Below are positions 1 through 9,600 of a DNA stretch of 64,000 nucleotides, piece after piece. The notes beneath the pieces are model-generated. The model was not told the origin of the DNA. It saw only the letters and a list, made by a program, of their open reading frames with translations, and ran no database searches. This DNA is from Nitrosovibrio sp. Nv4 (GTDB lineage Bacteria > Pseudomonadota > Gammaproteobacteria > Burkholderiales > Nitrosomonadaceae), in assembly GCF_900215485.1 (NCBI RefSeq), contig NZ_OCMZ01000001.1, forward strand, positions 62,001 through 126,000, written 5' to 3'. The position numbers and the translations under genes were made by a program. Numbering within the stretch: position 1 is the first letter of the stretch; each line of letters opens with the position of its first letter.

Positions 1-681
1 CTCAACTCGCACAAGGGTACTATCGGTGCCCTGGTTTTGAAAAGCAACCCGGACGGTGCACGCTACACCGAAAAGGACAAGGAACTTCTGCAATTTGTCT
101 CCACTCAAGTTGCCACAGCTATCGAGCACAAACAGTTACACGCCCGACTGAAGCACATGGCGCAATACGACGGGTTGACCGGGCTACCCAACCGAGGACT
201 TTTATACGATCGCCTGAAAATGGCGCTGTCAAGAACACGACGAGAACAAGGACAAATGTCCCTGCTCTACCTGGACTTAAACAATTTCAAACAAGTCAAT
301 GACTCTTTGGGTCATGCTGCGGGGGATGCACTACTGCAGGAGGTTGCCAATCGACTAAAGCAGTGCGTACGCGATTTGGATACCGTCGCGCGCATGGGCG
401 GTGATGAGTTTGTGGTGCTGCTCGAAAACATCCAGTTGCCCGAGCACGCTTCGAATGTCGCTAAAAAAATTCGCAGTGCTATCGGCCAACCCATCAAAGT
501 AGAGGGTTGCAGCCTCTGCATACTGCCGAGCATTGGAATTGCACTTTACCCTGATCATGGTGACGAGGCGCAACAACTTCTTCGGCATGCTGACGAGGCC
601 ATGTATTTTGAGAAAAAGAACAGTGATAACTACTTTGCAAATGGCTCTTATGACAGCTTCCGCACGGAATCGGCATCGTAA
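1..681 (+). CDS. GAF-GGDEF diguanylate cyclase, 3' part (5' end outside window)
   Basis: This reading frame is open from the first base, so the start lies upstream of the window. The first 50 or so residues look like the end of a GAF-type sensory domain, with a helix (FVSTQVATAIEHK) joining it to the next domain. A GGDEF domain follows: the DGLTGLPNR entry motif, LDLNNFKQVND, and an intact MGGDEF active-site loop near base 400. By family knowledge such domains make cyclic di-GMP from two GTP in the cytoplasm. No EAL domain follows, because the frame stops at 681 after a short tail. Ligand and target process cannot be told from the fragment. It converges on the toxin-like operon at 688, with only 6 bases between the stops. 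Confidence 0.93.
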   Translation, partial: LNSHKGTIGALVLKSNPDGARYTEKDKELLQFVSTQVATAIEHKQLHARLKHMAQYDGLTGLPNRGLLYDRLKMALSRTRREQGQMSLLYLDLNNFKQVNDSLGHAAGDALLQEVANRLKQCVRDLDTVARMGGDEFVVLLENIQLPEHASNVAKKIRSAIGQPIKVEGCSLCILPSIGIALYPDHGDEAQQLLRHADEAMYFEKKNSDNYFANGSYDSFRTESAS

Positions 682-687
682 GCAACA

Positions 688-3600
688 TTAGCCCCATTGG
701 GGAATCTTTGGACGATCGGGCTCCGGCGTGACGGGGTCGCTGGCGCGCAACCCCGGAGGCACATTGCTTTCGGCAATGCGCTCCCAGAAACTGTCCAGCC
801 CGTTTCCTTCAAACACGCGCGTTGCCTGGAAGAAACCGAATGCCGCGTTGCTCAGCATATGTCCAGATTCATGCTCGAATGTGGCCGGTATGATTTCCCC
901 ACCGACATACCGGGATGTGTTCACGAAACTGAAAGCGCCGAAGTTGAACGCTCTCCCGTCGAGCTGCCCTACCCATCCGCCCACGGTGAAGATGTTCCCC
1001 GTTTTCCAATCGACCTGCATATCTCGAATCCGTAGCGCATCCACCTGCCCGAAAGTGACCAGGTAGCCGACGACGTTCAAGGCGAACAAGGTAAGGCCAA
1101 TTGCATGGCCGGGCCAGCTCATCGGCATCAGGTAGCTGGTCCAGCCGAGTATGCCCTGGTAGACATCGCTCTTTGCCACTGGCGGTATGACCGACAGGAA
1201 GGTAATTACGCCAAGCGCGGCACCGATAATCGGCCCGAAGATCATGCCGCCGATCATGGCATTCGCGCCTGCGGTAAATCCGATCAGCGCCCCGCGCAAT
1301 GCGCCTTCCCAACTGCCGTAGGCAATGCCGCCAACGACAGCACCAATTGCGGCGCCCGCAAGTCCCGCAACGGCGGCATAAGCCAGGAGCGTTCCGAACC
1401 CGATCGCAGTCCCGACTCCGAAGGTCAGCACCGAAACGGCAACGACGGCGACTACCACGGCAATGGCGATGACAATCGCGCCCAGCACGTCCCAGAAGCC
1501 CAGCCCACTCGGGTCGACATAGCGCACCGGATTATTGCCGGCGTATGCGTAAGGATTCAGGCGTTTCGGTTCCTGGAGCCCCTGTTCCGGCTGGTACAGG
1601 TAGAGCGGATCGGGGGAAATGAAGCGTCCCATCGCCGGCGAGTACCAGCGCGCGTTGAAGTAGTACAAGCCGATATCCGCATCCAGCCTTTTCGTCGCAA
1701 ACGCAGGGGGCAGTGTACCGGACGGCGCTATGAGCAGGCTTCCGAATGGGTGGAATGCGGCCTCGGTCAAAAGGCCGCCATCCGCATCGGTATAGATGAC
1801 CGCGCTGCCGAGATGGTCGTTGTGTATGAATACCGTCGTGCCGCCGGAGATACGGGCGACCGGCAGGTCTCCCGCCATTACCCAGCGCATGTCCGAACCA
1901 TCACGCGACTCGAAAAGGTTGTCAACGTAGTGCGTCACTTCAGTCGAACCGGCTTCGGTCGCTTCGCGCCGGCTCAGCACACCTTTATGGTCGTAGAAAA
2001 AAGCGACATCAGCGCCGCTATCCAGTTGCACCCGCGCAAGCTGCTGCTTCGCATCAAATGTCAGGGTGCGCCCCGGCATGGACACGACGTTACCGTTCGG
2101 GTCGTACCCGAACAGATTAACGGGAGTAATGCCGTCGCTATCTACGTAGCCGCTCAGCCGGTTGCTATTGCCATTGTTTTCATACAAGAGCGGGTTGGGA
2201 CTGATTAGCGGATTGCGAATAAAATTTGCCGCTGCGTCATACTCGTAGACATGCGAGTACCCTGCCGCCGGATCGGGACTGGAAGCCTCCAGCAAATTAT
2301 GGAATGCATCGTATCCGAAGCTTTGCGTCCGCACAAATCCCGGCGTACCGGGCCGCAGATCCTCGATTGACGCAACATTCCCGACCGTACTGATATCGTA
2401 ACGGGTATGAAAGTACACGGCTCCTGTATCGGGTCGGAACGTCCGGATCTCCCGCAGCCGAAGAGAAGCCGGATCATAGCCGTATTCAGTCCGGACCCCG
2501 TTCTGATAATCCATTCCCGTCCGCACACCAGCAGCTGTGTATTCGATTGCGTTCACAAATCCCGGAATGCGCCGAAGCAGAAATCCCGAGTAATACTCGA
2601 AATCGATAGCGGCTTCATCGGGATAGGTCAACCGGGTCATGCGGCCGATGCGGTCGAATGAATAGGTCAGCGTCAGTGCTTCTGTCTGGCCCGGCGCCAT
2701 GCGCGAGCGCTCGACTACATTGCCGCGGGAATCGTAGCTGTAGGTGGTCTCGCCCGCGGGGTCGATCGAGCGTGCCAACCGGCCCGTCAGATTTGCGCCC
2801 GCCCCAGCGTCGTAGAAGTACATCTCCGGCTCGGCTCCCCCATAAGCCGTCCCGACGATGCGATTCAGTTCATCGTAGCTGCGATTGATCGGTTCGTCGG
2901 CCCCATCCACCTGCAGCGCGAGGTTGCCGATGGCATCATAAGCCAGCAGGCGACGGCCCGCGTCCACGTGATCGATCGAGATCTCCTGTCCCGTAAGATC
3001 GCGAGTGGTGCGGCTAAGGATTACTCCGCGGGGATCGGTGATCTGCCGCAAACGGCCGGTGGCGTCAAGTTCGTAGCTGGTGGTGCGGACCGAGGTCTGG
3101 TCCCGCTCTTCTACTGCCACCAAACGATACCAGGCGTCGTAGATCTCGCGCCGCGGTGTCCCGAACGAATCCGCCATGGCAGGGTCGTTATCCCCCGCAT
3201 CCGAAAACAGCGTGTCAAACGTCCCATACTCCGCGCCGGATTGACCTCCATCCGGATGCAATGTGCGAATCGCGCGCCCCAATGGGTCAAAGAAAAAGCT
3301 GCGCCGTGGCGCAGAGGGATCGGCCGAATACGGCTGGAACTCCAATCCTTCCGCGTAGAAGGATTCAAATTTTTCGGCTGTTTTACCCCGGGCATTGGGA
3401 ACGGCCTGTCCGCTGACGGATACGGTATTACCGTCGTGCTCGGTCCGGCGCTGGAACAGGGCTCCGGCTCCATCGAGATATTCGTTGACGGAAATGGTAC
3501 GAGTATCGCCCGAAAGGACGCGATAATGGGCGGCGCGAAGCGCGGGCAGCGTCGCGGTCTCGTATGAATAGGTGACGGTGGGGATCGCGAGCGTATCGCC

Positions 3601-6600
3601 GGGCGCTACTACCACAGCGATACGCGCCAAGGGGTCGTAGCGCGACTCGGTCACGCCGCCGTTAGGATTCACCATCCGCCGCGGCCTCGCTACCCGGAGA
3701 TCGTGCTCGACCGTTGCGACAAAACCCTTTGCATCGGTGATTGATGTGGCAAACAGGCCGAACTCGTCGAAGGTGTAGATCGTATCGTTCCCGCGTGCAT
3801 CCCGGCTGACCAGAACATTACCGCGCTCATCAAGGCTGACCCGTCTATGATCGTACAGCCAGGCGGGTCTGCCATCCTGATCCTCTCCGTCGTGATACTG
3901 CAAGGCGGCAAAATCTGGCTCATGAGTACCGTATGTGGACGTGGCCGCATCCTTATGCAGCGCAACCTTTTCGGTGCGAGTGAGCAGTCCACTTGTGACC
4001 TGGCCGAGCGCCAGGCCCTGGAATGCGGCGCCGTCATAGTATTGGCGCACTTCGTTGAGCAAATTGCCTTCGCCGTCACGCTGGACAATGCGGGAAACTC
4101 GGTCGCGAACGCGCCCTGCCGGGTCCAGCGCATACTCGGCGTGAGTAGCGACGATAGGTGCGCTGGTTCCCCCTTCCCCATGGCGCTCCTCGGTGGTGAC
4201 GTTTCCGGACATGTCGAACGAGAATATGCGACGCTCGATACGCGCCTCGGACGTGCGCTCGAATGTCGATATCGCCGTCTCCTCAATGAAGGGGAACAGA
4301 ACTCGCCTGCTATCCGGCAGCGTCTGCTCAACACGTACGGTCCACTGGCTCTCCTCCACTCGGTATGGAGCCGCTGCTAGCGGGCCGCCGTCTTCTCCGA
4401 ATACCTCTACCCGAAAAAGTTTGCGTTTCAGGCTACGCCGAAGCTCGGGATCGGGAATGGCCGGCCGTCCCGAAGCTTCGGTGTGGTAATGAAAGACAGT
4501 GCGACACGAAGGAATCGAATCATCGCCTTCTTCAATCTGCTCGGATCGGCCGAATCCGTCGAATTCACGCCGATGTCCGTCGTAGTGGCCTTCGTGATAA
4601 CGGTAGCGGGTCACGTTGTGCAGACCGCTGATCGAATCATCAACGGTAACAGCGGAAACCACCTGCACGGGAAACGGAAGAAATGACGTCCATGGCTCCC
4701 CTTGCTCCCGGTCGCGCCTTGCCTCTGCGGTCGAGGTCGCGTATTCGATGGCCGTGACGCGGCCAAGCCCGTTATCGATGCGCGAAAGCAGACCGGGCTT
4801 CACGTCGCCCGTAAAGTCGAGATAGCGATAGTCCGGATACGGGCTCGTCCACAAAAGCCCTGCCGTTCCGGTTCCGCTCATATCTGCGATTCGCAAGGTA
4901 TCGGCGCGGGAAGTCGGTGGGGTGTAACGAATCGTCTGCGGAGCGCTAAACGAGTTCCCCGATTGATTGATCCAGTACGTTACCTCGTCATAGCCCACAA
5001 AAACGACATCGGCCAAGCCATCACCGTTGATATCGATGATGAACACTCGCGCCGGATCGAATGGATACGGGAATCTCGGTGCGGCGGTCATCTTGCGCGA
5101 TTCGGAGAAGTGGCCCCCGCCGCGCGAAGGCCAGTATTCGAAGTAACCGCTGCTGAATAACACCACATCCGCAAGGCCGTCGCCATTGATGTCGGCGAGA
5201 CGGACGCGGGAATCTCCCGAGGAAAGGTTTGGAACCGGCGTGGCAAGGTCGTCCTTTGGGACCAGCCGGGGGGGCTCCCATCCTGCTGAACCCAGATTAT
5301 CGTATACCTGAAGACCGGTACGTCCGTCGTGGATCGCATCCACGAGGCCATCGCCATCGACATCCATTAACTGCAACCCGCCTGTTTCAAAGGCAAGCTG
5401 CGGCGACCGGACGTACTGGTTGAATCCATCGAAAGCGCCTGTTCCCTCATTGCGGTAGAAGCCGCTCAACGTTCCGCTGCCGACGAGTACATCCGCCGCA
5501 CCGTTTCCGTCCATATCGGCGAATTGCACGCGATCTTCGGCTGTGGAGAAGACGGCCGGAAACTGCGGCAAGGACCGGGGCGGACCCCATTTGAGTTCAC
5601 CCACGTTGGACCAGTACCGCGCCATACCATTTTCAATCGACAGAATGCCGGGCAGGCCCCGCCCGTCGAGATCGATCAGCTCCAGATTCGGCTGATCAAG
5701 ACCGGGAGGCGCGGCGCCGGCTTCCGCCGCGAACTTTCTCAAACGGCGACTGGAGGGCGCAAATTCCGTATAGGAAAATTCGAGTGGTGGAAGTGACGCG
5801 GACTCTCCCGTTTCCGGATCATGGCCGGAAAAAGCGACCGACCGAAGACGCGACAAACCCGAGAAAGGCTCGGTGTCGTACGCCAGTGTCCACGTCCGCA
5901 CAGCGGCTGGACCCAGCGGTTCGACGTGAAGCGTGACACGTGAGCAACGAAGGGCAGTGCGCAATTCAAAACCGCTGCGAAAATCCGAAAATGGGTCCGG
6001 GCGGGCCTCATATTCGAACCGGACCACATAGACGGCGTAGCGAATCTCCTCGATATATCGCTGGCCTTGTTCCGTTCGATACTGGTATGTAATCGTGTTG
6101 CCCGCAGTGTCCTCCGTGCGTTCGATAAGCCATGCGAAAACTCGGGTCGTTCCATTATCGTCGAATTCGATCCTGCTCTCGGCCGTAGTCCCGAAGGTAT
6201 GGCGCATGCCGGACTTCTCCGTAACCTGCCATCCGGAGGCCGTGCGACTGAACTGCTCGAATCCATTCTCGATTGACGCCCGAAAAGTGTCCGGGCCCAC
6301 AGGAAGGAGTTCCGTTTGTCCGGCAAACAGGAATGTATCGTCGTCCCTGTAGGAGGGTGTGCCGCGAAACGTGCGGCGGCTGATGGCGGCAAAAGGCAGA
6401 GACCAGCCCAGGCCCCAGGGGCTGTTGCCTGCGCCGGTACTATAGCCGAGAGCAAGGCTGGGCTGGAAATTCCGGATGCCCGGCAACAGGTCGAGCGGGA
6501 CCCGGTAGTTGCCGACACCGGAGTTCAGGTCCGGCTGAAACGTCTCGCCCAAACCGCGGACGTCCCCACCGCCCGCTGGATTGGATACGGATTGACGATT

Positions 6601-6621
6601 GACAGGCGATTTGTTGGCCAC
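688..6621 (-). CDS. SpvB/TcB-RHS (TcB-TcC fusion-like) toxin component with HExxH C-terminal segment
   Basis: A 1977-residue protein. Residues about 20-300 match the SpvB-type N-terminal domain (FQPDLNSGVGNYRVPLDLLPG). About 310-620 holds FG-GAP/VCBS-like calcium-binding loops (DVDGDGLVDA, DINGDGLADVV, twice) like the TcB middle region. Then come RHS/YD repeats and an RHS core near 1600-1710 ending GRFISPDPLYLYQP and NPYAYAGNNPVRYVDPSGLG. In Tc toxins TcB and TcC form a cocoon that holds a variable C-terminal toxin; here both halves are one chain. The last 270 residues are the variable part: a hydrophobic Gly/Ala-rich stretch, then FEHESGHML near residue 1917, an HExxH motif. The start is GTG with AGAGGA upstream. 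It lies 19 bases after the TcA-like gene and is surely co-transcribed. No signal peptide is seen. Toxin activity and target are inference. Confidence 0.88.
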   Translation of the reverse strand: MANKSPVNRQSVSNPAGGGDVRGLGETFQPDLNSGVGNYRVPLDLLPGIRNFQPSLALGYSTGAGNSPWGLGWSLPFAAISRRTFRGTPSYRDDDTFLFAGQTELLPVGPDTFRASIENGFEQFSRTASGWQVTEKSGMRHTFGTTAESRIEFDDNGTTRVFAWLIERTEDTAGNTITYQYRTEQGQRYIEEIRYAVYVVRFEYEARPDPFSDFRSGFELRTALRCSRVTLHVEPLGPAAVRTWTLAYDTEPFSGLSRLRSVAFSGHDPETGESASLPPLEFSYTEFAPSSRRLRKFAAEAGAAPPGLDQPNLELIDLDGRGLPGILSIENGMARYWSNVGELKWGPPRSLPQFPAVFSTAEDRVQFADMDGNGAADVLVGSGTLSGFYRNEGTGAFDGFNQYVRSPQLAFETGGLQLMDVDGDGLVDAIHDGRTGLQVYDNLGSAGWEPPRLVPKDDLATPVPNLSSGDSRVRLADINGDGLADVVLFSSGYFEYWPSRGGGHFSESRKMTAAPRFPYPFDPARVFIIDINGDGLADVVFVGYDEVTYWINQSGNSFSAPQTIRYTPPTSRADTLRIADMSGTGTAGLLWTSPYPDYRYLDFTGDVKPGLLSRIDNGLGRVTAIEYATSTAEARRDREQGEPWTSFLPFPVQVVSAVTVDDSISGLHNVTRYRYHEGHYDGHRREFDGFGRSEQIEEGDDSIPSCRTVFHYHTEASGRPAIPDPELRRSLKRKLFRVEVFGEDGGPLAAAPYRVEESQWTVRVEQTLPDSRRVLFPFIEETAISTFERTSEARIERRIFSFDMSGNVTTEERHGEGGTSAPIVATHAEYALDPAGRVRDRVSRIVQRDGEGNLLNEVRQYYDGAAFQGLALGQVTSGLLTRTEKVALHKDAATSTYGTHEPDFAALQYHDGEDQDGRPAWLYDHRRVSLDERGNVLVSRDARGNDTIYTFDEFGLFATSITDAKGFVATVEHDLRVARPRRMVNPNGGVTESRYDPLARIAVVVAPGDTLAIPTVTYSYETATLPALRAAHYRVLSGDTRTISVNEYLDGAGALFQRRTEHDGNTVSVSGQAVPNARGKTAEKFESFYAEGLEFQPYSADPSAPRRSFFFDPLGRAIRTLHPDGGQSGAEYGTFDTLFSDAGDNDPAMADSFGTPRREIYDAWYRLVAVEERDQTSVRTTSYELDATGRLRQITDPRGVILSRTTRDLTGQEISIDHVDAGRRLLAYDAIGNLALQVDGADEPINRSYDELNRIVGTAYGGAEPEMYFYDAGAGANLTGRLARSIDPAGETTYSYDSRGNVVERSRMAPGQTEALTLTYSFDRIGRMTRLTYPDEAAIDFEYYSGFLLRRIPGFVNAIEYTAAGVRTGMDYQNGVRTEYGYDPASLRLREIRTFRPDTGAVYFHTRYDISTVGNVASIEDLRPGTPGFVRTQSFGYDAFHNLLEASSPDPAAGYSHVYEYDAAANFIRNPLISPNPLLYENNGNSNRLSGYVDSDGITPVNLFGYDPNGNVVSMPGRTLTFDAKQQLARVQLDSGADVAFFYDHKGVLSRREATEAGSTEVTHYVDNLFESRDGSDMRWVMAGDLPVARISGGTTVFIHNDHLGSAVIYTDADGGLLTEAAFHPFGSLLIAPSGTLPPAFATKRLDADIGLYYFNARWYSPAMGRFISPDPLYLYQPEQGLQEPKRLNPYAYAGNNPVRYVDPSGLGFWDVLGAIVIAIAVVVAVVAVSVLTFGVGTAIGFGTLLAYAAVAGLAGAAIGAVVGGIAYGSWEGALRGALIGFTAGANAMIGGMIFGPIIGAALGVITFLSVIPPVAKSDVYQGILGWTSYLMPMSWPGHAIGLTLFALNVVGYLVTFGQVDALRIRDMQVDWKTGNIFTVGGWVGQLDGRAFNFGAFSFVNTSRYVGGEIIPATFEHESGHMLSNAAFGFFQATRVFEGNGLDSFWERIAESNVPPGLRASDPVTPEPDRPKIPQWG

Positions 6622-6640
6622 AGGCTATCCTCTTTCCGTT

Positions 6641-9600
6641 TCAGAGATCGACGATGCGGAAGTTGTCGAAGTGCGCTCCCGCGCTGCCCCAGCAGAAAAG
6701 ACCGGCACGCCCTGCGTCGGGTAGCGACGCATCCTGCCCCGACAATACCAATTCGTCATTCAGGTACGCATTCAACTGCGATCCGCTGATGCGGATTTTC
6801 AACGAATAGGTCGTATCCGCGTCATATCCGCGAGTCGCATCGAGCGCGGCCGTATCGAGTTCCTGGAACACGCCGGCCACCTTCTTGCCCATGCGGCGAT
6901 AGTTGCGCTGCTGGTCCATCAGAAAGTAATAGAAGTTGTCCGCGTCCTGCCAGCGAAACACCACGCCGATACCGTCGTTGTCATCCGAACTGACGTCGGC
7001 GACCACGATGCAATTCTGGACCGCCGGCAGTTCGGACGTTGTTTTCCGGACGAGATAGGTACCGGGCTTGTCAGGTCCGGTCGCGTCGGTTCCGAACGCA
7101 CCCCCATGTATATCCGACAGCTGATCGATGCGACGCGCTTCAGCATTGAAGACCCATTCCGATGGCGCCGACACCGTGGCCTGCGGATCGTCGACAATGT
7201 CGAAATCCGCAAGCGTGTCCGAATCGAAGCGATCCAGCAGCAACATGTATGGCTGGCCGGGAATGCGACGGGGCGTGAACTCGTACTCCGCGGTCATCAC
7301 GATGTTTTGCACTTGCGACCATTCAAAGCCGGCATCGAACCGGGCCTGGTTCTCCGCCACCGGAATTGTGATTTTCCACTCCTGCAACCACGGCTTGCCG
7401 ATGAACGCATTGAGCGGGTTCGACCCACCTGTCGAAAGCGCGCCGTCCGCAGTCGTGGCCTGGGTCGCGGAAGTGCCGTCGGCGGTCGATACCTTGACGA
7501 CCAGGTTCTCGGGCGTTACGCCCTCGTCCGTTTCGATCAGGAAAGTGAGTTCGCGCACGCGCGGATCCAGGTGATAGAACGGCAGCATGGTCGAGCGAAG
7601 CGTGAACGTCACCTCGCCCGTATCCTGAAACGCGAAGAACTCGTCGAAAAGCTCGTACCGGAGTGCAACGGTGCGGCGCCCGGCATTCATCTGCTCGACC
7701 GCGAGTTCTTCCAGTACCTTCGGCTTCAGGTTCGGATCAAAAAAAGATTCGTAATAGAGCACGAGCTTTATGTCGGTAATGTAGTTCAGGATGATGTCGT
7801 TTGCCGCAGGATTGAGCTCGAAGATCCATGAGGTTGAGACCGGGCTGTGTTCGAAAATGCCCAGCATCTCAACATCCGGCGTGAAGATCACGGCGTCCGC
7901 AGCAATGCGGTATTGCGACACCAGCAGCGTTTCCGGCTGTAGCAGCCGCATCTTGATGCCTCCATTGCGCATTCGCGACAGACAGAGTCCGGTGTTGGTC
8001 AGGCTCGCGTGTATTCCGCCGCGGCCGATCAATCCTTCGACAATCACCTCGGCGCGCTTGATGCGCTGCAGGTAGGCGCCGGGGTAGTTCCGGTCGAAAT
8101 CGCTCAGCTCGGTACGAAAACCCATGGTCCCCGTCCGCTGAAAATCGCGGAGGAACTGGACCGGGTAGCGATCCGCCAGAGAAATGATTTCCTTCATCGG
8201 CTGTTTTTTCTCGCCGAGGATAATCCGCATGAAAGTAAACGAATCGATGTCCTGAAGCAGAAAATCGCCGCCCAGAAGACCGGCAAGGTCGTTTCGAGCA
8301 TACGATGGCTTGATGATATTCACCGCCTTACCGACCTCGTACTCGTAAGCCTGTTCCATCAACCGGGCTATCACGATAGCCTGGCTGAGGTATGACTGGG
8401 ATATCTGGCGAATCTCGTTCGCCAGGCGGTTCCAGAGGTCAGGCGTAAATTCCTGCGAGTCGAATAGCGCCAGTTGCTGCTCGGCCTGCTGCTTGCGCAG
8501 CGTGGCGATATTTTTTTGGATATCGGCGGCCTCCTTCTGTTTGGTCGCGATGTCCACCTGCTCATCCGCGACTTTCTTCGCAGCCTCCAGTTCGCTGATC
8601 CGGCGATCCATGTTATTGAGTTCGAACTCGCGCGAGATCTCGCTCCGACGCTGTGTCAGCGTACGGAGCACTTCATCGACACGGTGGGTTCCGTTCGAGA
8701 TTCCGTACTCCTCATAACCCGAGAAGTCGTACTCGGTCGTGGGTGCGCCGACGTACGTGATCTCGGAATCCAAAGCCATCTGTTCGAGACTCACATCCGC
8801 ATATTCCGTTTTCAGATCCCTGGCGTTTTCGAGTTGTGTATTGGCATAGGCCTGGTTCGCCTCGATTGCTTCCTTCTGTTCTTGCGCAATTTCAACTTTC
8901 TTGATCTCGAGTTGTTCGTTCGCGGTCTCCAGGTCAACCGCATTCTCCAGCATCGACCGCTGGAATTCCTCCTGCTCCGCGCTGGTCTTAAAATTGATGT
9001 AAGTCCGCTCCGCCTGAATCGCATGCTCGGCGAAATAGCGCGCGGTATTTTGCAAATAATCGAAGCGAAACACCGGGATCTGCTCGCGGGCCAGGCTGAG
9101 TAATGGAAAGTCGATCCCATCCTCGATGTTCTGAATGTTGAGTTTGGCAAGCAATACCACCGCTGCGATGGATGGGTTGTGTACCTCGGCATCCAAAGGC
9201 TGCGGCGCGGCGAGAATGGCTTGCACCTGTGCCGCAAGTCCATCGAACACCGGCGACTTGTAGAGCGCCGAGGCCGGATCCAGAATGGGGTCCGTCAGCC
9301 GAACGATCTTCTCGTATCTCGTTCTGGCTTCGGCCTTCTCACCCGCTTCGAACAGAAAGTTGCCCCACCTGGTGTATGCATTGGCCAGCTTCAACCAGAC
9401 CATCGGCGCTTCAATTGCCTGGTTCAGGTATTGATAGTCTCGAGCCTTTTCGTACCATGTGACAGCTTCTTCATAATCGCCCAACTCCAGATGACAATCG
9501 CCTAGACTCAACGGAATGGTGAAGCCGTAAGTGTGGGGAATATAGGCGATGAAATTGGTTTCGATGATCTCGAAAGTGGCGAGTGCCGCAAGCGTGGTTG

